From Neiella litorisoli (GTDB lineage Bacteria; Pseudomonadota; Gammaproteobacteria; Enterobacterales; Neiellaceae): 64,000 nucleotides of DNA. Made by a program: the position numbers and the translations under genes. The stretch's first letter is position 1. Each line of letters opens with the position of its first letter. The stretch spans positions 409,418 to 473,417 of the forward strand of contig NZ_JACXAF010000001.1 in NCBI RefSeq assembly GCF_014773395.1. The letters run 5' to 3'. Below are positions 1-11,031 of this stretch, piece by piece. The notes under the pieces were generated by a model. It worked only from the letters and a program-made list of their open reading frames with translations. It had not been told where the DNA came from and ran no database searches.

Positions 1-1
1 A

Positions 2-1336
2 AAACACGAGTTGCCCGCTTCACAATTCAGTACTTGGATTCGGCCATTACAGGCTGATTTTGATGGCGAGCGCCTCGTGCTTTTTGCTCCTAACCGTTTT
101 GTGCTTGATTGGGTGAGTGATAATTATCGTGGCCGAATCAATGAACTGCTAGCGCAAGCTTGTGGCCCAGATGCACCTGCATTGCATCTTGATATTGGTA
201 ATATTGCGCCGCCAGCCCCTACTGCACCGGATACGCCAGCCGAGCCCAAGCCTGTCGCCCAAGCGACCTCTAATCCATGGGATCGTGGCAATAAGCCCAA
301 GCCGGAAATTCGTCACAAGAGCAACATTAACCACAACTATATCTTTGATAACTTTGTTGAAGGTAAATCAAACCAGTTGGGTCGTGCTGCCGCTTCGCAG
401 GTGGCTGAGAATCCTGGTGGCGCCTACAACCCGTTGTTTTTATACGGCGGTACCGGTTTAGGTAAAACCCACTTGTTGCATGCGGTCGGCAACGCCATTT
501 TGCAAAGTAAAGACAACGCCAAAGTGGTTTACATGCACTCTGAGCGCTTTGTTCAGGACATGGTCAAAGCCCTGCAAAACAATGCTATTGAAGAATTTAA
601 GCGCTATTACCGCAGTGTTGATGCCTTGCTGATCGATGACATTCAATTCTTTGCCAACAAAGAACGTTCGCAAGAAGAGTTCTTTCATACCTTCAATGCG
701 CTGCTCGAAGGTAATCAGCAAATTATCCTCACCTCGGATCGATACCCAAAAGAAATTGACGGCGTTGAAGATCGTCTCAAGTCGCGTTTTGGTTGGGGCC
801 TGACCGTTGCCATTGAGCCGCCAGAGTTGGAAACCCGTGTCGCCATCCTGATGCGCAAGGCGCAAGAAAGTAATGTTCATCTGCCTGATGAAGTGGCGTT
901 CTTTATTGCCAAGCGATTGCGCTCCAATGTGCGTGAGCTTGAAGGGGCCTTAAATCGGGTCATTGCCAACGCAAACTTTACTGGCCGAGCAATTAATATT
1001 GATTTTGTGCGCGAAGCATTGCGAGATCTCTTGGCTTTGCAGGAAAAGTTGATCACCATAGACAACATTCAGAAAACTGTTGCCGAATACTACAAGATCA
1101 AGCTGGCTGATTTGCTCAGTAAGCGCCGCAGCCGCTCTGTCGCCCGTCCGCGTCAGTTAGCGATGGCGTTAGCGAAAGAGCTGACCAACCACAGTTTGCC
1201 TGAGATTGGTGATGCATTCGGTGGCCGCGACCACACCACGGTACTTCATGCGTGCCGTAAGATTGAACAGTTGCGCGAAGAAAGTCATGATATTAAGGAA
1301 GATTACCAGAATCTGATTCGGACTCTGTCTTCCTAA
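2..1336 (+). CDS. dnaA: Chromosomal replication initiator protein DnaA (5' partial)
   Basis: DnaA binds DnaA boxes in oriC and opens the origin for DnaB loading. The reading frame is open from the first bases of the window. Its first residues ([18 protein letters not shown]) align with about residue 14 onward of E. coli DnaA, so a short N-terminal piece lies outside the window. A TTG at 11 is in frame but is unlikely to be the real start. Visible parts in order: domain I end, a proline-rich linker, the AAA+ core with Walker A (GGTGLGKTH) and Walker B (LLIDDIQF), and the C-terminal DNA-binding domain with the signature [18 protein letters not shown]. dnaN follows after 40 bp. By family convention oriC should lie just left of the window; it cannot be seen here. 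Confidence 0.98.
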   Translation, partial: KHELPASQFSTWIRPLQADFDGERLVLFAPNRFVLDWVSDNYRGRINELLAQACGPDAPALHLDIGNIAPPAPTAPDTPAEPKPVAQATSNPWDRGNKPKPEIRHKSNINHNYIFDNFVEGKSNQLGRAAASQVAENPGGAYNPLFLYGGTGLGKTHLLHAVGNAILQSKDNAKVVYMHSERFVQDMVKALQNNAIEEFKRYYRSVDALLIDDIQFFANKERSQEEFFHTFNALLEGNQQIILTSDRYPKEIDGVEDRLKSRFGWGLTVAIEPPELETRVAILMRKAQESNVHLPDEVAFFIAKRLRSNVRELEGALNRVIANANFTGRAINIDFVREALRDLLALQEKLITIDNIQKTVAEYYKIKLADLLSKRRSRSVARPRQLAMALAKELTNHSLPEIGDAFGGRDHTTVLHACRKIEQLREESHDIKEDYQNLIRTLSS

Positions 1337-1376
1337 TACTCTCTGTGATGAGAACGGTGCGATAAAGGGATTGCAT

Positions 1377-2480
1377 ATGAAATTCACGGTCAATCGTGAG
1401 CAAATTCTAAAACCGCTGCAGGCGGTATCCGGGGCAGTTGAGCGGAAGCACACGCTGCCTATTCTTGCCAATATCTTAATGCGCGTAAGTGATGGCTCAC
1501 TTACCATGATCGGTACGGATTTAGAGGTTGAGTTGTGCGCAACGTTGCAGCTGGCTGATCCTGAATTAACCCCTGGCTCGATCACCGTACCGGCGAAAAA
1601 GCTGGTCGATATTTGCCGTACCTTGCCTGATGGCGCAGCAATCGAGCTGAACCTGTCGGGTGAGCGTTTGGTGATTAAATCAGGCCGCAGCCGATTTAGT
1701 TTGGCGACCTTGCCTGATACCGAATTCCCGCAGATTGAAGAATCAACCTCATCGATGCAATTCACTGCAACTCAGCAAGAGCTGCGTCGATTGATTGAGC
1801 TATCGCAGTTCTCCATGGCCAATCAGGATGTCCGTTACTATCTCAACGGCATGCTGTTTGAGATCACCGAAGGTACGTTAACTGCGGTTGCAACTGATGG
1901 TCACCGTTTGGCATTGTCACGGATTGCGGTACCTGAGCTACAAGAGCCATTCCAGTGCATCGTGCCACGTAAAGGTATTTTGGAGCTGATGCGGCTGCTG
2001 GATCAAGATGACAAGCCAGTAACGGTGCAATTGTCGGAAAACCATATTCGTGCCGACATTGGCGATTACCTGTTTACCTCCAAACTGGTTGATGGCCGGT
2101 TCCCTGATTACCGTCGAGTATTGCCACGCGGTGGTAATAAACTGGTTGAAGGCGACAAGGAAACCCTCAAGCAAGCATTTGCTCGGGTGGCCATTCTATC
2201 GAATGAGAAGTTCCGCGGCGTTCGCCTGCAAATCGATACCGATGAGCTGAAGATCAGTGCCAACAACCCAGAGCAGGAAGAAGCCGAAGAAGCTATTGCC
2301 GTCTCTTATCGGGGCGAAGCGATGGAAGTCGGCTTTAACGTCAGCTACATCCTCGATGTGCTCAACACCATTGATGGCCAAAACGTGCGGTTTACCCTCA
2401 ATGACCCCAACAGCAGTGGCCTGATTGAGAATGCCGATGATGACAGTGCGCTTTATGTGGTGATGCCGATGCGGCTGTAG
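1377..2480 (+). CDS. dnaN: DNA polymerase III sliding clamp, beta subunit
   Basis: The protein forms the dimeric ring clamp that tethers DNA polymerases to DNA and binds Hda, MutS and other partners. It starts MKFTVNREQILKPLQAVSGA and ends in the canonical YVVMPMRL, the hydrophobic cleft region used by clamp-binding motifs. The length of 367 residues matches the usual 366-367. An in-frame TTG six bases upstream (1371) is possible, but the ATG at 1377 matches the family N-terminus and is preceded by AAAGGG. It is probably cotranscribed with dnaA. A strong hairpin terminator follows directly, so transcription of the dnaA-dnaN unit appears to stop before the next gene, unlike the classic dnaA-dnaN-recF operon. 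Confidence 0.98.
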   Translation: MKFTVNREQILKPLQAVSGAVERKHTLPILANILMRVSDGSLTMIGTDLEVELCATLQLADPELTPGSITVPAKKLVDICRTLPDGAAIELNLSGERLVIKSGRSRFSLATLPDTEFPQIEESTSSMQFTATQQELRRLIELSQFSMANQDVRYYLNGMLFEITEGTLTAVATDGHRLALSRIAVPELQEPFQCIVPRKGILELMRLLDQDDKPVTVQLSENHIRADIGDYLFTSKLVDGRFPDYRRVLPRGGNKLVEGDKETLKQAFARVAILSNEKFRGVRLQIDTDELKISANNPEQEEAEEAIAVSYRGEAMEVGFNVSYILDVLNTIDGQNVRFTLNDPNSSGLIENADDDSALYVVMPMRL

Positions 2481-2513
2481 TCCTTCGGGCTAGTGCTAAC
2501 TGCATCAATGAAG

Positions 2514-2537
2514 AACCGCCCACTGGGCGGTTTTTTG
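2514..2537 (+). terminator. Rho-independent terminator after dnaN
   Basis: An inverted repeat AACCGCCC-act-GGGCGGTT is followed by a T run. It closes the dnaA-dnaN unit and separates it from the sensor kinase gene at 2649. Confidence 0.85.
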
Positions 2538-2648
2538 CTATTAGCAGAATAAAAAATAGAGCTAAATCAAGTGACTTAACCATCCGTTAGGCGATTTCTG
2601 GCTACACTTTGGACAGTGCTAAAAGCCACTTAACCAAGGAATGCTCGG

Positions 2649-4253
2649 ATGATGAAAGCCAATGCCATCGCGCTTGTAGTGGAAGACATGGAGGCGATGC
2701 GGAAAATTACCGCCCAACAATTGCGTCAGTATGGTGCCAAGGAAGTACATCAGGCCAGCAATGGCGCCGAGGGGCTCAGAGTGCTGCGCAATCACAAAGT
2801 GGATGTGATTTTGTCCGATTGGAATATGCCGGTAATGACTGGCATCGACTTCCTAAAAGCTGTCAAAGAAAACCCAAACTGGCAGCGTATTCCTTTTGTT
2901 ATGGTCACCGCAGAAGCTGAGCGTGACAAAGTCCGCGAAGCAATTGCCTATGGCGTGAGTGAGCTGATCATCAAACCGTTTACGCCTCATATGATGCGTG
3001 AGCGAATAGAACGCGCATTTAAACGGCCAGTGCGGATCCCATCGGAAATTCGGATGAAAGATCCACTCGATGAGCCGCCTGCCGAAGTGATCAAACCAAG
3101 TGTCGAGCTGGCGGATCTAGGCGACAGTGAACCCGCCCAAGATGTGGCCAAACTTAAAGATGGCAATATCCTGATCGTTGATGACACGCCCGATAATTTG
3201 CGCCTTATGTCTGATTTACTGAAAGATGACTACAAGGTTCGGTTGGCCAATAACGGTAAAAAAGCGCTGGAGTTATGTCGCGGTGAAACGCCACCCGATT
3301 TGGTGCTACTGGACATCATGATGCCGGAAATCAGTGGTTACGATGTATTAGAAGCGTTGCGGGCTGATCCCGCAACGCAGCATATTCCGGTCATCATGGT
3401 GACCGCCATGACCGAGCAAGAAGCCGAATTAAAAGGCATTCAACTTGGCGCCATTGAGTTCATCACTAAGCCGATTCAACCTCAGTTGCTGCAAATGCGA
3501 GTGCGCAATTTTATGAGGCAGGTGTGGCGGATCCGCGATGTCCAAGCCAGCTACGATGACATGATTGAAGCAGCCCAAGCCAAAGAAGCCGCAGAGCAGG
3601 TGGTTCGCCATGATATCAAAGGGCCGCTTGCAGGCATTCTAGCTGCCGCTGAACAATTGTCGCTTAACGCCAAACGGCCGAACATGGTCAATGAGCTGGC
3701 CGATGACATTGATACCATGGCTCGCCAGTTGATGAACCTGATTAATCTGACTCAGATTGTTTATAAGATTGAGACCAATCAGTACACCATGACGCCGGTG
3801 TCGGTTGATACCATTGGTTTGTTGCAGGATGTGGTGACCAGCTCTAAGCGTGTGTTTGAGGCCAAGCGCATTACTTGTAATGTGTTCTGGCCCAAGAGCA
3901 AAGGCGCCGAGTCGATGGTCTGTAAAGGCGAAGAGCTGTTGATGTTTTCGGTATTCAACAACCTAATTAAAAATGCCTTTGAGGCGGCACGGCCCAAAAG
4001 TGCGGTGCGCATTGATATTAGCGAAACCGAAGCAAATCAGGTTGAAATCAGTATTACCAATGATGGCGTGGTGCCGGAAGAAATTCGCGATGTATTTTTT
4101 GAAAAATACGCCACCGAAGGAAAGTCAGGTGGCTCTGGCATCGGCACCTATTCGGCGAAATTGTTAGTTGAAGCTCAGCTTGGTGAAATTGAAATGAATA
4201 CCGATGAGCAGTCAAACACAACAACCATTACGGTGCGTTTGTCCAAGCCTTAG
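2649..4253 (+). CDS. Dual-receiver histidine kinase (REC-REC-HisKA-HATPase), cytoplasmic
   Basis: This is a 534-residue signalling protein with two receiver domains placed before a transmitter. REC1 spans about residues 7-125, with phospho-acceptor D57 in LSDWNMP and K109 in IIKPF. REC2 spans about 172-292, with D222 in LLDIMMP and K274 in ITKPI. A histidine-kinase-like part follows: an H box with H321 (VVRHDIKGPL), an N box around 437-445 (NNLIKNAFE), D472 (TNDG) and a glycine-rich lid GKSGGSGIGTYSAK (491-504). No membrane segment or sensor domain is visible, so input is probably phosphotransfer or a partner protein. The start follows AAGGA, and a second Met follows directly. Terminator-like hairpins lie on both sides, so it is an independent unit inside the normally compact dnaN-recF interval. 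No output DNA-binding domain is present. Its function is unknown. Confidence 0.9.
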   Translation: MMKANAIALVVEDMEAMRKITAQQLRQYGAKEVHQASNGAEGLRVLRNHKVDVILSDWNMPVMTGIDFLKAVKENPNWQRIPFVMVTAEAERDKVREAIAYGVSELIIKPFTPHMMRERIERAFKRPVRIPSEIRMKDPLDEPPAEVIKPSVELADLGDSEPAQDVAKLKDGNILIVDDTPDNLRLMSDLLKDDYKVRLANNGKKALELCRGETPPDLVLLDIMMPEISGYDVLEALRADPATQHIPVIMVTAMTEQEAELKGIQLGAIEFITKPIQPQLLQMRVRNFMRQVWRIRDVQASYDDMIEAAQAKEAAEQVVRHDIKGPLAGILAAAEQLSLNAKRPNMVNELADDIDTMARQLMNLINLTQIVYKIETNQYTMTPVSVDTIGLLQDVVTSSKRVFEAKRITCNVFWPKSKGAESMVCKGEELLMFSVFNNLIKNAFEAARPKSAVRIDISETEANQVEISITNDGVVPEEIRDVFFEKYATEGKSGGSGIGTYSAKLLVEAQLGEIEMNTDEQSNTTTITVRLSKP

Positions 4254-4292
4254 TCGGGCATTCGTAGCTGACGTTGCAACAGTTGGGCTAGG

Positions 4293-4325
4293 GCACAGTT
4301 CAAGGTACACTGTGCTTTTGTTTTC
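4293..4325 (+). terminator. Hairpin terminator between the kinase gene and recF
   Basis: GCACAGT-tcaaggtac-ACTGTGC (4293-4315) is followed by TTTTGTTTT. It ends less than 20 bp before the recF start, so a recF promoter, if present, must overlap it or lie upstream of it. Confidence 0.7.
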
Positions 4326-4342
4326 TGGTGCTCATTGACTGA

Positions 4343-7874
<3,532 letters not shown>

Positions 7875-7878
7875 TGGT

Positions 7879-7952
7879 GAGTGTGTGGTTTCTCATTGAG
7901 TTTGAAACGGCTTCTCATTTAGGTGAAACCAATTCTCACGAAGATGAAACGA
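7879..7952. repeat. Long direct repeat A, copy 1
   Basis: This 74 bp segment is 72/74 identical to 10952-11025 in the same orientation. It contains three ~20 bp subrepeats of the type GTTTCTCATTnnnnTGAAAC (7888, 7910, 7931); a fourth, degenerate one lies just downstream at 7982-8000. It begins four bases after the gyrB stop codon. It resembles an isolated end of an insertion sequence with multiple transposase-binding repeats (IS21-like), which is an inference. Confidence 0.8.
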
Positions 7953-8005
7953 AAAAACGTTTTAAAGAGAGTGAGCAATCAGTTTCTCTCTAAAATGAAA
8001 TAAAT

Positions 8006-8043
8006 AAAAAGGCCACCAAGAGTTATTTCTTGGTGGCCTTTTT
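8006..8043. terminator. Bidirectional hairpin terminator downstream of gyrB
   Basis: A perfect inverted repeat (AAAAAGGCCACCAAG / CTTGGTGGCCTTTTT) with an 8-base loop has an A run before it and a T run after it. It sits 131 bp after the gyrB stop, beyond repeat A, which suggests that repeat A was inserted between gyrB and its terminator. Confidence 0.85.
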
Positions 8044-8241
8044 GTTGGGTTATCGCTGTCAGGTCCGAGTGCCGCCTAGAAGTATTTTCTGTCACTTCGT
8101 TGTTCTACAAGACGTTATTTCGCCGCTCACGTCATTTTTGATATTTTTTTTATTTTTGAAGGGCATATATATGTAACGTATTGAATATAAAGGGTATTGC
8201 AGCCTTGTTTTGCTAGGCCTCCACTGAGGCCAATGCTATAC
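8044..8241. other. AT-rich spacer without a supported gene
   Basis: I see no gene here. A short strong hairpin, GGCCTC-cact-GAGGCC (8216-8231), lies just before the 12 bp tandem repeat. It could be a weak terminator for the minus-strand genes to the right, but it has no T run. Confidence 0.4.
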
Positions 8242-8349
8242 TTGGCTAGTTTATTGGCTAGTTTATTGGCTAGTTTATTGGCTAGTTTATTGGCTAGTTT
8301 ATTGGCTAGTTTATTGGCTAGTTTATTGGCTAGTTTATTGGCTAGTTTA
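8242..8349. repeat. Tandem repeat, nine perfect copies of a 12 bp unit
   Basis: The unit TTGGCTAGTTTA is repeated nine times without a mismatch (108 bp). Because 12 is a multiple of three, both strands stay open and spurious repetitive peptides (LANK or LASL type) can be read. No ribosome binding site or conserved context supports translation. Perfect identity suggests recent expansion by slippage, so the copy number probably varies between strains. It lies just beyond the 3' end of the minus-strand gene at 8361-8654. Confidence 0.95.
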
Positions 8350-8360
8350 GACAATCGACG

Positions 8361-8654
8361 TTACTTGCTCTCACTGTCCATTCGGTTGTTCATTCGGTCT
8401 TTATGCTTATAACCAAGAGCAAAGAATATCCAGAAGGCAAAAGCAATAGGCGTAGCTAAAGTGACAAATAAAACGCCAATCATAGGAGCGCCATGAGCAG
8501 GGTCTGGATCATATATCACAGTAAAGTACTTCCCTAGTAAATACACAAACATGAAAGGAGCAACAACCAGAAACTTAAGCTTTTTTATTTGCGTCAACCC
8601 TAACAAGAACGAAATAACCGACACTAACACGAGAGATATTAATAGTATTTTCAC
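8361..8654 (-). CDS. Small hydrophobic membrane protein, unknown function
   Basis: This is a 97-residue protein with a GTG start preceded by AAGGA at proper spacing. It has about three hydrophobic segments: residues 2-20, 28-48 with a short charged break, and roughly 58-82. It ends in a charged tail (HKDRMNNRMDSESK). I do not recognise the family. It lies downstream of the broken phospholipase A2-like gene on the same strand (82 bp gap). The small size, AT-rich flanks and location between repeats fit horizontally acquired DNA. Confidence 0.6.
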   Translation of the reverse strand: MKILLISLVLVSVISFLLGLTQIKKLKFLVVAPFMFVYLLGKYFTVIYDPDPAHGAPMIGVLFVTLATPIAFAFWIFFALGYKHKDRMNNRMDSESK

Positions 8655-8736
8655 GCTTATTCCTTATCGAAAAATATAACTGACCATGTACTGACCACGC
8701 CAACAGGATGCATTAATTTAATAATGTTTCAATTAA

Positions 8737-9631
8737 TCAATGAGCAATATGGCAATTTCGATATAAGAGGTAGTATCCACCATTCCCATCAGGAAATCTC
8801 CAGAGTTCACAACGCGTTGCAAAGCCTCTTCCAAAATCACTAAATTCATTTCCTATATATTCCGAACCTGGATTGGTGTAAGGATCAGTATTTACATTAT
8901 ATGGCGCACATTCAGCAGCATTGTTATTGGTAGTTGCTCGACAATAGGCCTCATCGCCTTCGGCTTTCACTACCTGATAATATAGTTCGGCTTGGGATAA
9001 AAATAGAATCTCGAATAATGGAAGACCTGCAGTATCGAGAGCGTCAGCCAACTCTTCAGCTATTTTCTTCATATCATGGTAAAAAGCTGTGTCACAAGCT
9101 GCTTTTGATTGAGAGCTAGCATAGATCATGAGAGTTACATGCCGATACGAATGGAAAATCCGGAATTAATTCGTTCCATTGCCCTCCTTCCGCCCCGCAT
9201 CCATTAGTTGATGCAGATGAAAGAGTTTGTAGTGGTGTAGAATAATTATAGACTCTCAACTCGTCAGTTACTCCGTTTAGTTTAGCGTCAACCAATCCGC
9301 TTCTGTGGCCTTCAAACGCATTCTTCAGAGAGATATACAAATTCTTTATTTCTTGCATTTCTGATGGCAGGCCTATTGGGGTTGCAATAACGCCCCAATC
9401 CCCATATCCAGGCTCATCTAATAGGAAATAAGCCTTCATTACAGCAGTGCGAGGATTTACAACCACTACTTTGCCGTTTACCTTTGACTTAGCGATAGTC
9501 TCAAACTGAAAGTCATAGTTACATGTCTCACAACTCAAAACGGAGTAATTTGCCGATGCACTATGAGAGCTGAAGGGTAAAATGAGCGCCATCAAAGCAA
9601 GCGTATATGAAATAAATAGGGATTTATTCAT
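8737..9631 (-). pseudogene. Secreted prokaryotic phospholipase A2-like protein, frameshifted
   Basis: Two overlapping minus-strand frames together give one protein. Frame one (9631 to 9116) has a signal peptide (MNKSLFISYTLALMALILPF, cleaved near SHSASA) and ends FPFVSACNSHDLC-stop. Frame two (from 9129 to 8737) continues YASSQSKAACDTAFYHDMKK and later AELYYQVVKAEG. Joined, they read CNSHDLCY...CDTAFYHDMKK, the His-Asp active-site motif of the prokaryotic phospholipase A2 family (Streptomyces PLA2 has ACARHDFGY, DSAFYEDMK and YYQAVK). The break is at 9116-9130 (GATCTATGCTAGC) and is explained by loss of five bases, as if one copy of a CTATG doublet was deleted. The upstream AAGGA is intact. 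Either the gene is a recent pseudogene, expression needs frameshifting, or the assembly has an error. The family catalyses sn-2 hydrolysis of phospholipids outside the cell. Confidence 0.8.
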
Positions 9632-9712
9632 TAAAACGAGTATCCTTGTTTTCTGATTTAAGCAAGCATCCTGTTATGCCGAATTTAGGATAACAGCAAA
9701 GAAAAATATGGC
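9632..9712. other. Upstream region of the phospholipase A2-like gene
   Basis: This short AT-rich stretch holds the ribosome binding site for the minus-strand gene (AAGGA, 9643-9648 region). No clear -10/-35 pair can be assigned. The CAAAGAAAA at 9697-9705 recurs just before repeat B copy 2 (11026-11034), so the B homology may start here with a gap. Confidence 0.4.
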
Positions 9713-9866
9713 AAAGGGCAGCCTAAATAGGCTGCCCTTGTTGTTTAGTGTTTCTTTGAGCTGTTCACTGTAAGCAAAGTAAGCAAAATTACTACGACTT
9801 CGTACTTATCTGAGCTTTATTACTCAATCCAGCTTTCCTTTTCTAGATCTAAATTCCTTATTTAGT
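9713..9866. repeat. Long direct repeat B, copy 1
   Basis: This 154 bp segment is closely similar to 11032-11176 in the same orientation. It differs by scattered substitutions and a 9 bp indel around 9777-9791. It starts with a terminator-like palindrome and ends in TTTAGT. Together the two copies bracket the transposase remnant. Confidence 0.85.
9716..9745. terminator. Terminator-like palindrome in repeat B copy 1
   Basis: GGGCAGCCTA-aa-TAGGCTGCCC (9716-9737) is a perfect hairpin followed by TTGTTGTTT. The same structure, with a different loop, occurs at 11035-11056. Confidence 0.6.
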
Positions 9867-10950
9867 CGGCCCTGAGAAACATTTAATCTATTGATCTTAT
9901 TGGCGATCTTAATGATCGGTCCAGGGTGAGATCGCGAACGTTTATTAAACAACTTATGCCGATTTGACCCGCTGATCTCGCTGTGATCTTATACTCCCTT
10001 TTTCGGGAGCCTCCATATGATCACCGATGCATTTTCACAATACTTTGGCGATATCGGCGATCCTCGTCAAAGCGCTAAAGTCAGTTACCCTCTGTTCGAT
10101 GTTCTGTTCCTTACGGTGTACGCCACCATTGCAGGAGCTGAGGGTTGACAAGACTTCGAAGATTTTGGTGAAACTCACTTCTCATGGCTCCGAGAGAAGG
10201 GCCTGTTTGAGTCAGCGCTACCTGTCCATGACACCATTGCCAGGCTGATTGCACGCCTCGACCCAAAGCAATTTCAAACATGTTTTATTGCTTGGATGCA
10301 GGCTGTTTCTGAGCGTACTGATGGCCAACTTATTGCCATCGATGGCAAGGTGTTACGCAGCTCCTACAATCGAGATGAGTGTCAGTCAGCCATCCACATG
10401 GTCAGTGATTTTGCCGCAGTAAATGGCGTTGTTCTTGGTCAGTTCAAGACGGATGCAAAATCAAATGAGATCACCGCAATCCCAGAGCTGTTGAACGCCC
10501 TAGATCTAAAAGGCTGCCTCGTCTCCGTTGATGCTATGGGGTGCCAAACGGAGATTGCCACCACCATTATCAACAAGGGAGGAGACTACCTTCTTGCGGT
10601 GAAAGGCAATCAGCACAAACTACATGACGCGATAAAAAGTAAGCTGAAGCAATGAGTTAATGACCCAAATGAACTGCAAGCCCGGAACTTTCCTCGTAAC
10701 CGGCAAGACCTTGAGCTGTTCTGCTAAGTAATGACCAACTGCTGTTACGCTTTTAACAGTGAAATGCAATATCGCTGGTTGGTTTGGCCCAACAGCAGCG
10801 TATAGACGATGGTCTCTGTTTCACTTTTAGTGGGAATAAAGGGCGCTGGTTTCACTTTATGTGAGACTATTCAAATGAGAAATTTGGGGCACTGAGCGAG
10901 AGAATGCGGGCTCCAAGCTGCTTTTCGTTTCAGCTTTAATGAGAAACCAC
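9867..10950 (+). mobile_element. Remnant of an ISAs1/H-repeat-family insertion sequence
   Basis: The region between the end of repeat B copy 1 and repeat A copy 2 carries a decayed ISAs1-type transposase (10017-10727) and its leader. The leader has a dense cluster of GATC sites (9893, 9905, 9914, 9930, 9974, 9985, 10019; another at 9846 in repeat B) and a hairpin (9994-10009) that buries the Shine-Dalgarno GGGAG of the transposase. Both are typical devices limiting transposase expression in insertion sequences. The right half of the transposase and the right terminus are not recognisable, so the outer boundaries are approximate. Candidate left end sequence CCAGGGTGAGATCGCG (9921) is only a guess. 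Confidence 0.65.
10017..10727 (+). pseudogene. ISAs1-family DDE transposase, nonsense-mutated and truncated
   Basis: The ATG at 10017 opens ITDAFSQYFGDIGDPRQ and continues through typical H-repeat transposase motifs: GAEG-stop-QDFEDFG, ALPVHDTIARLIARLDP, IAIDGKVLRSSYN, AIHMVSDFAA, KSNEITAIPELL and VSVDAMGCQTEIA. The stop at 10146-10148 is TGA where the family has a tryptophan codon TGG (GAEGW). A second TGA at 10653-10655 follows LKQ, and the frame then dissolves. The family's C-terminal third, including the last acidic residue region, is not present. The gene is therefore inactive by at least two lesions. An internal ORF from 10296 to 10655 is only a piece of it. Confidence 0.88.
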
Positions 10951-10951
10951 A
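10728..10951. other. Gene-free stretch with IS-end-like motifs
   Basis: No coding sequence is supported. There is a small hairpin CTGTTA-cgcttt-TAACAG near 10740-10758. Forward copies of a ~20 bp motif (consensus GTTTCACTTTAATGAGAAAC) lie at 10818-10836, 10849-10867 and 10927-10947, with a partial copy at 10871-10883. Confidence 0.5.
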
Positions 10952-11023
10952 GAGTGTGTGGTTTCTCATTGAGTTTGAAACGGCTTCTCATTTAAGTGAA
11001 ACCATTTCTCACGAAGATGAAAC
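10818..11023. repeat. Cluster of ~20 bp imperfect repeats in opposed orientation
   Basis: The motif GTTTCACTTTAATGAGAAAC occurs forward at 10818, 10849 and 10927 and in reverse orientation at 10961, 10983 and 11004. This makes a roughly symmetric array centred near 10954. The reverse trio also occurs alone at 7888, 7910 and 7931 after gyrB. Multiple short repeats at each terminus are a hallmark of IS21-family elements, so this may be two abutting ends left after loss of an element. That assignment is an inference. Confidence 0.65.
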
Positions 11024-11025
11024 GA
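10952..11025. repeat. Long direct repeat A, copy 2
   Basis: This 74 bp segment differs from 7879-7952 at only two positions. Only six bases separate it from repeat B copy 2. The A-B adjacency here contrasts with the left side, where A and B are ~1.76 kb apart with the small membrane gene and the phospholipase gene between them. Confidence 0.85.
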
Positions 11026-11031
11026 CAAAGA

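Noticed and set aside
458..880. 140-codon open frame antisense to dnaA
   Set aside because: It is a shadow of the dnaA coding frame with no initiation signal and no recognisable protein.
1371..1376. Upstream TTG start of dnaN adding two residues
   Set aside because: The family N-terminus is MKF, and the ATG at 1377 has good ribosome binding site spacing.
8242..8349. Possible CRISPR array
   Set aside because: The repeat is contiguous with no spacers and no cas genes.
8127..8412. Overlapping open frames on both strands encoding LANK- or LASL-type repeat peptides
   Set aside because: They exist only because the 12 bp tandem repeat keeps frames open. No ribosome binding site, TTG or poor starts, and no family resemblance.
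10737..10800. Inverted repeats recalling an integron attC site
   Set aside because: The core sites (RYYYAAC/GTTRRRY) are not properly placed and no integron integrase or cassette is nearby.
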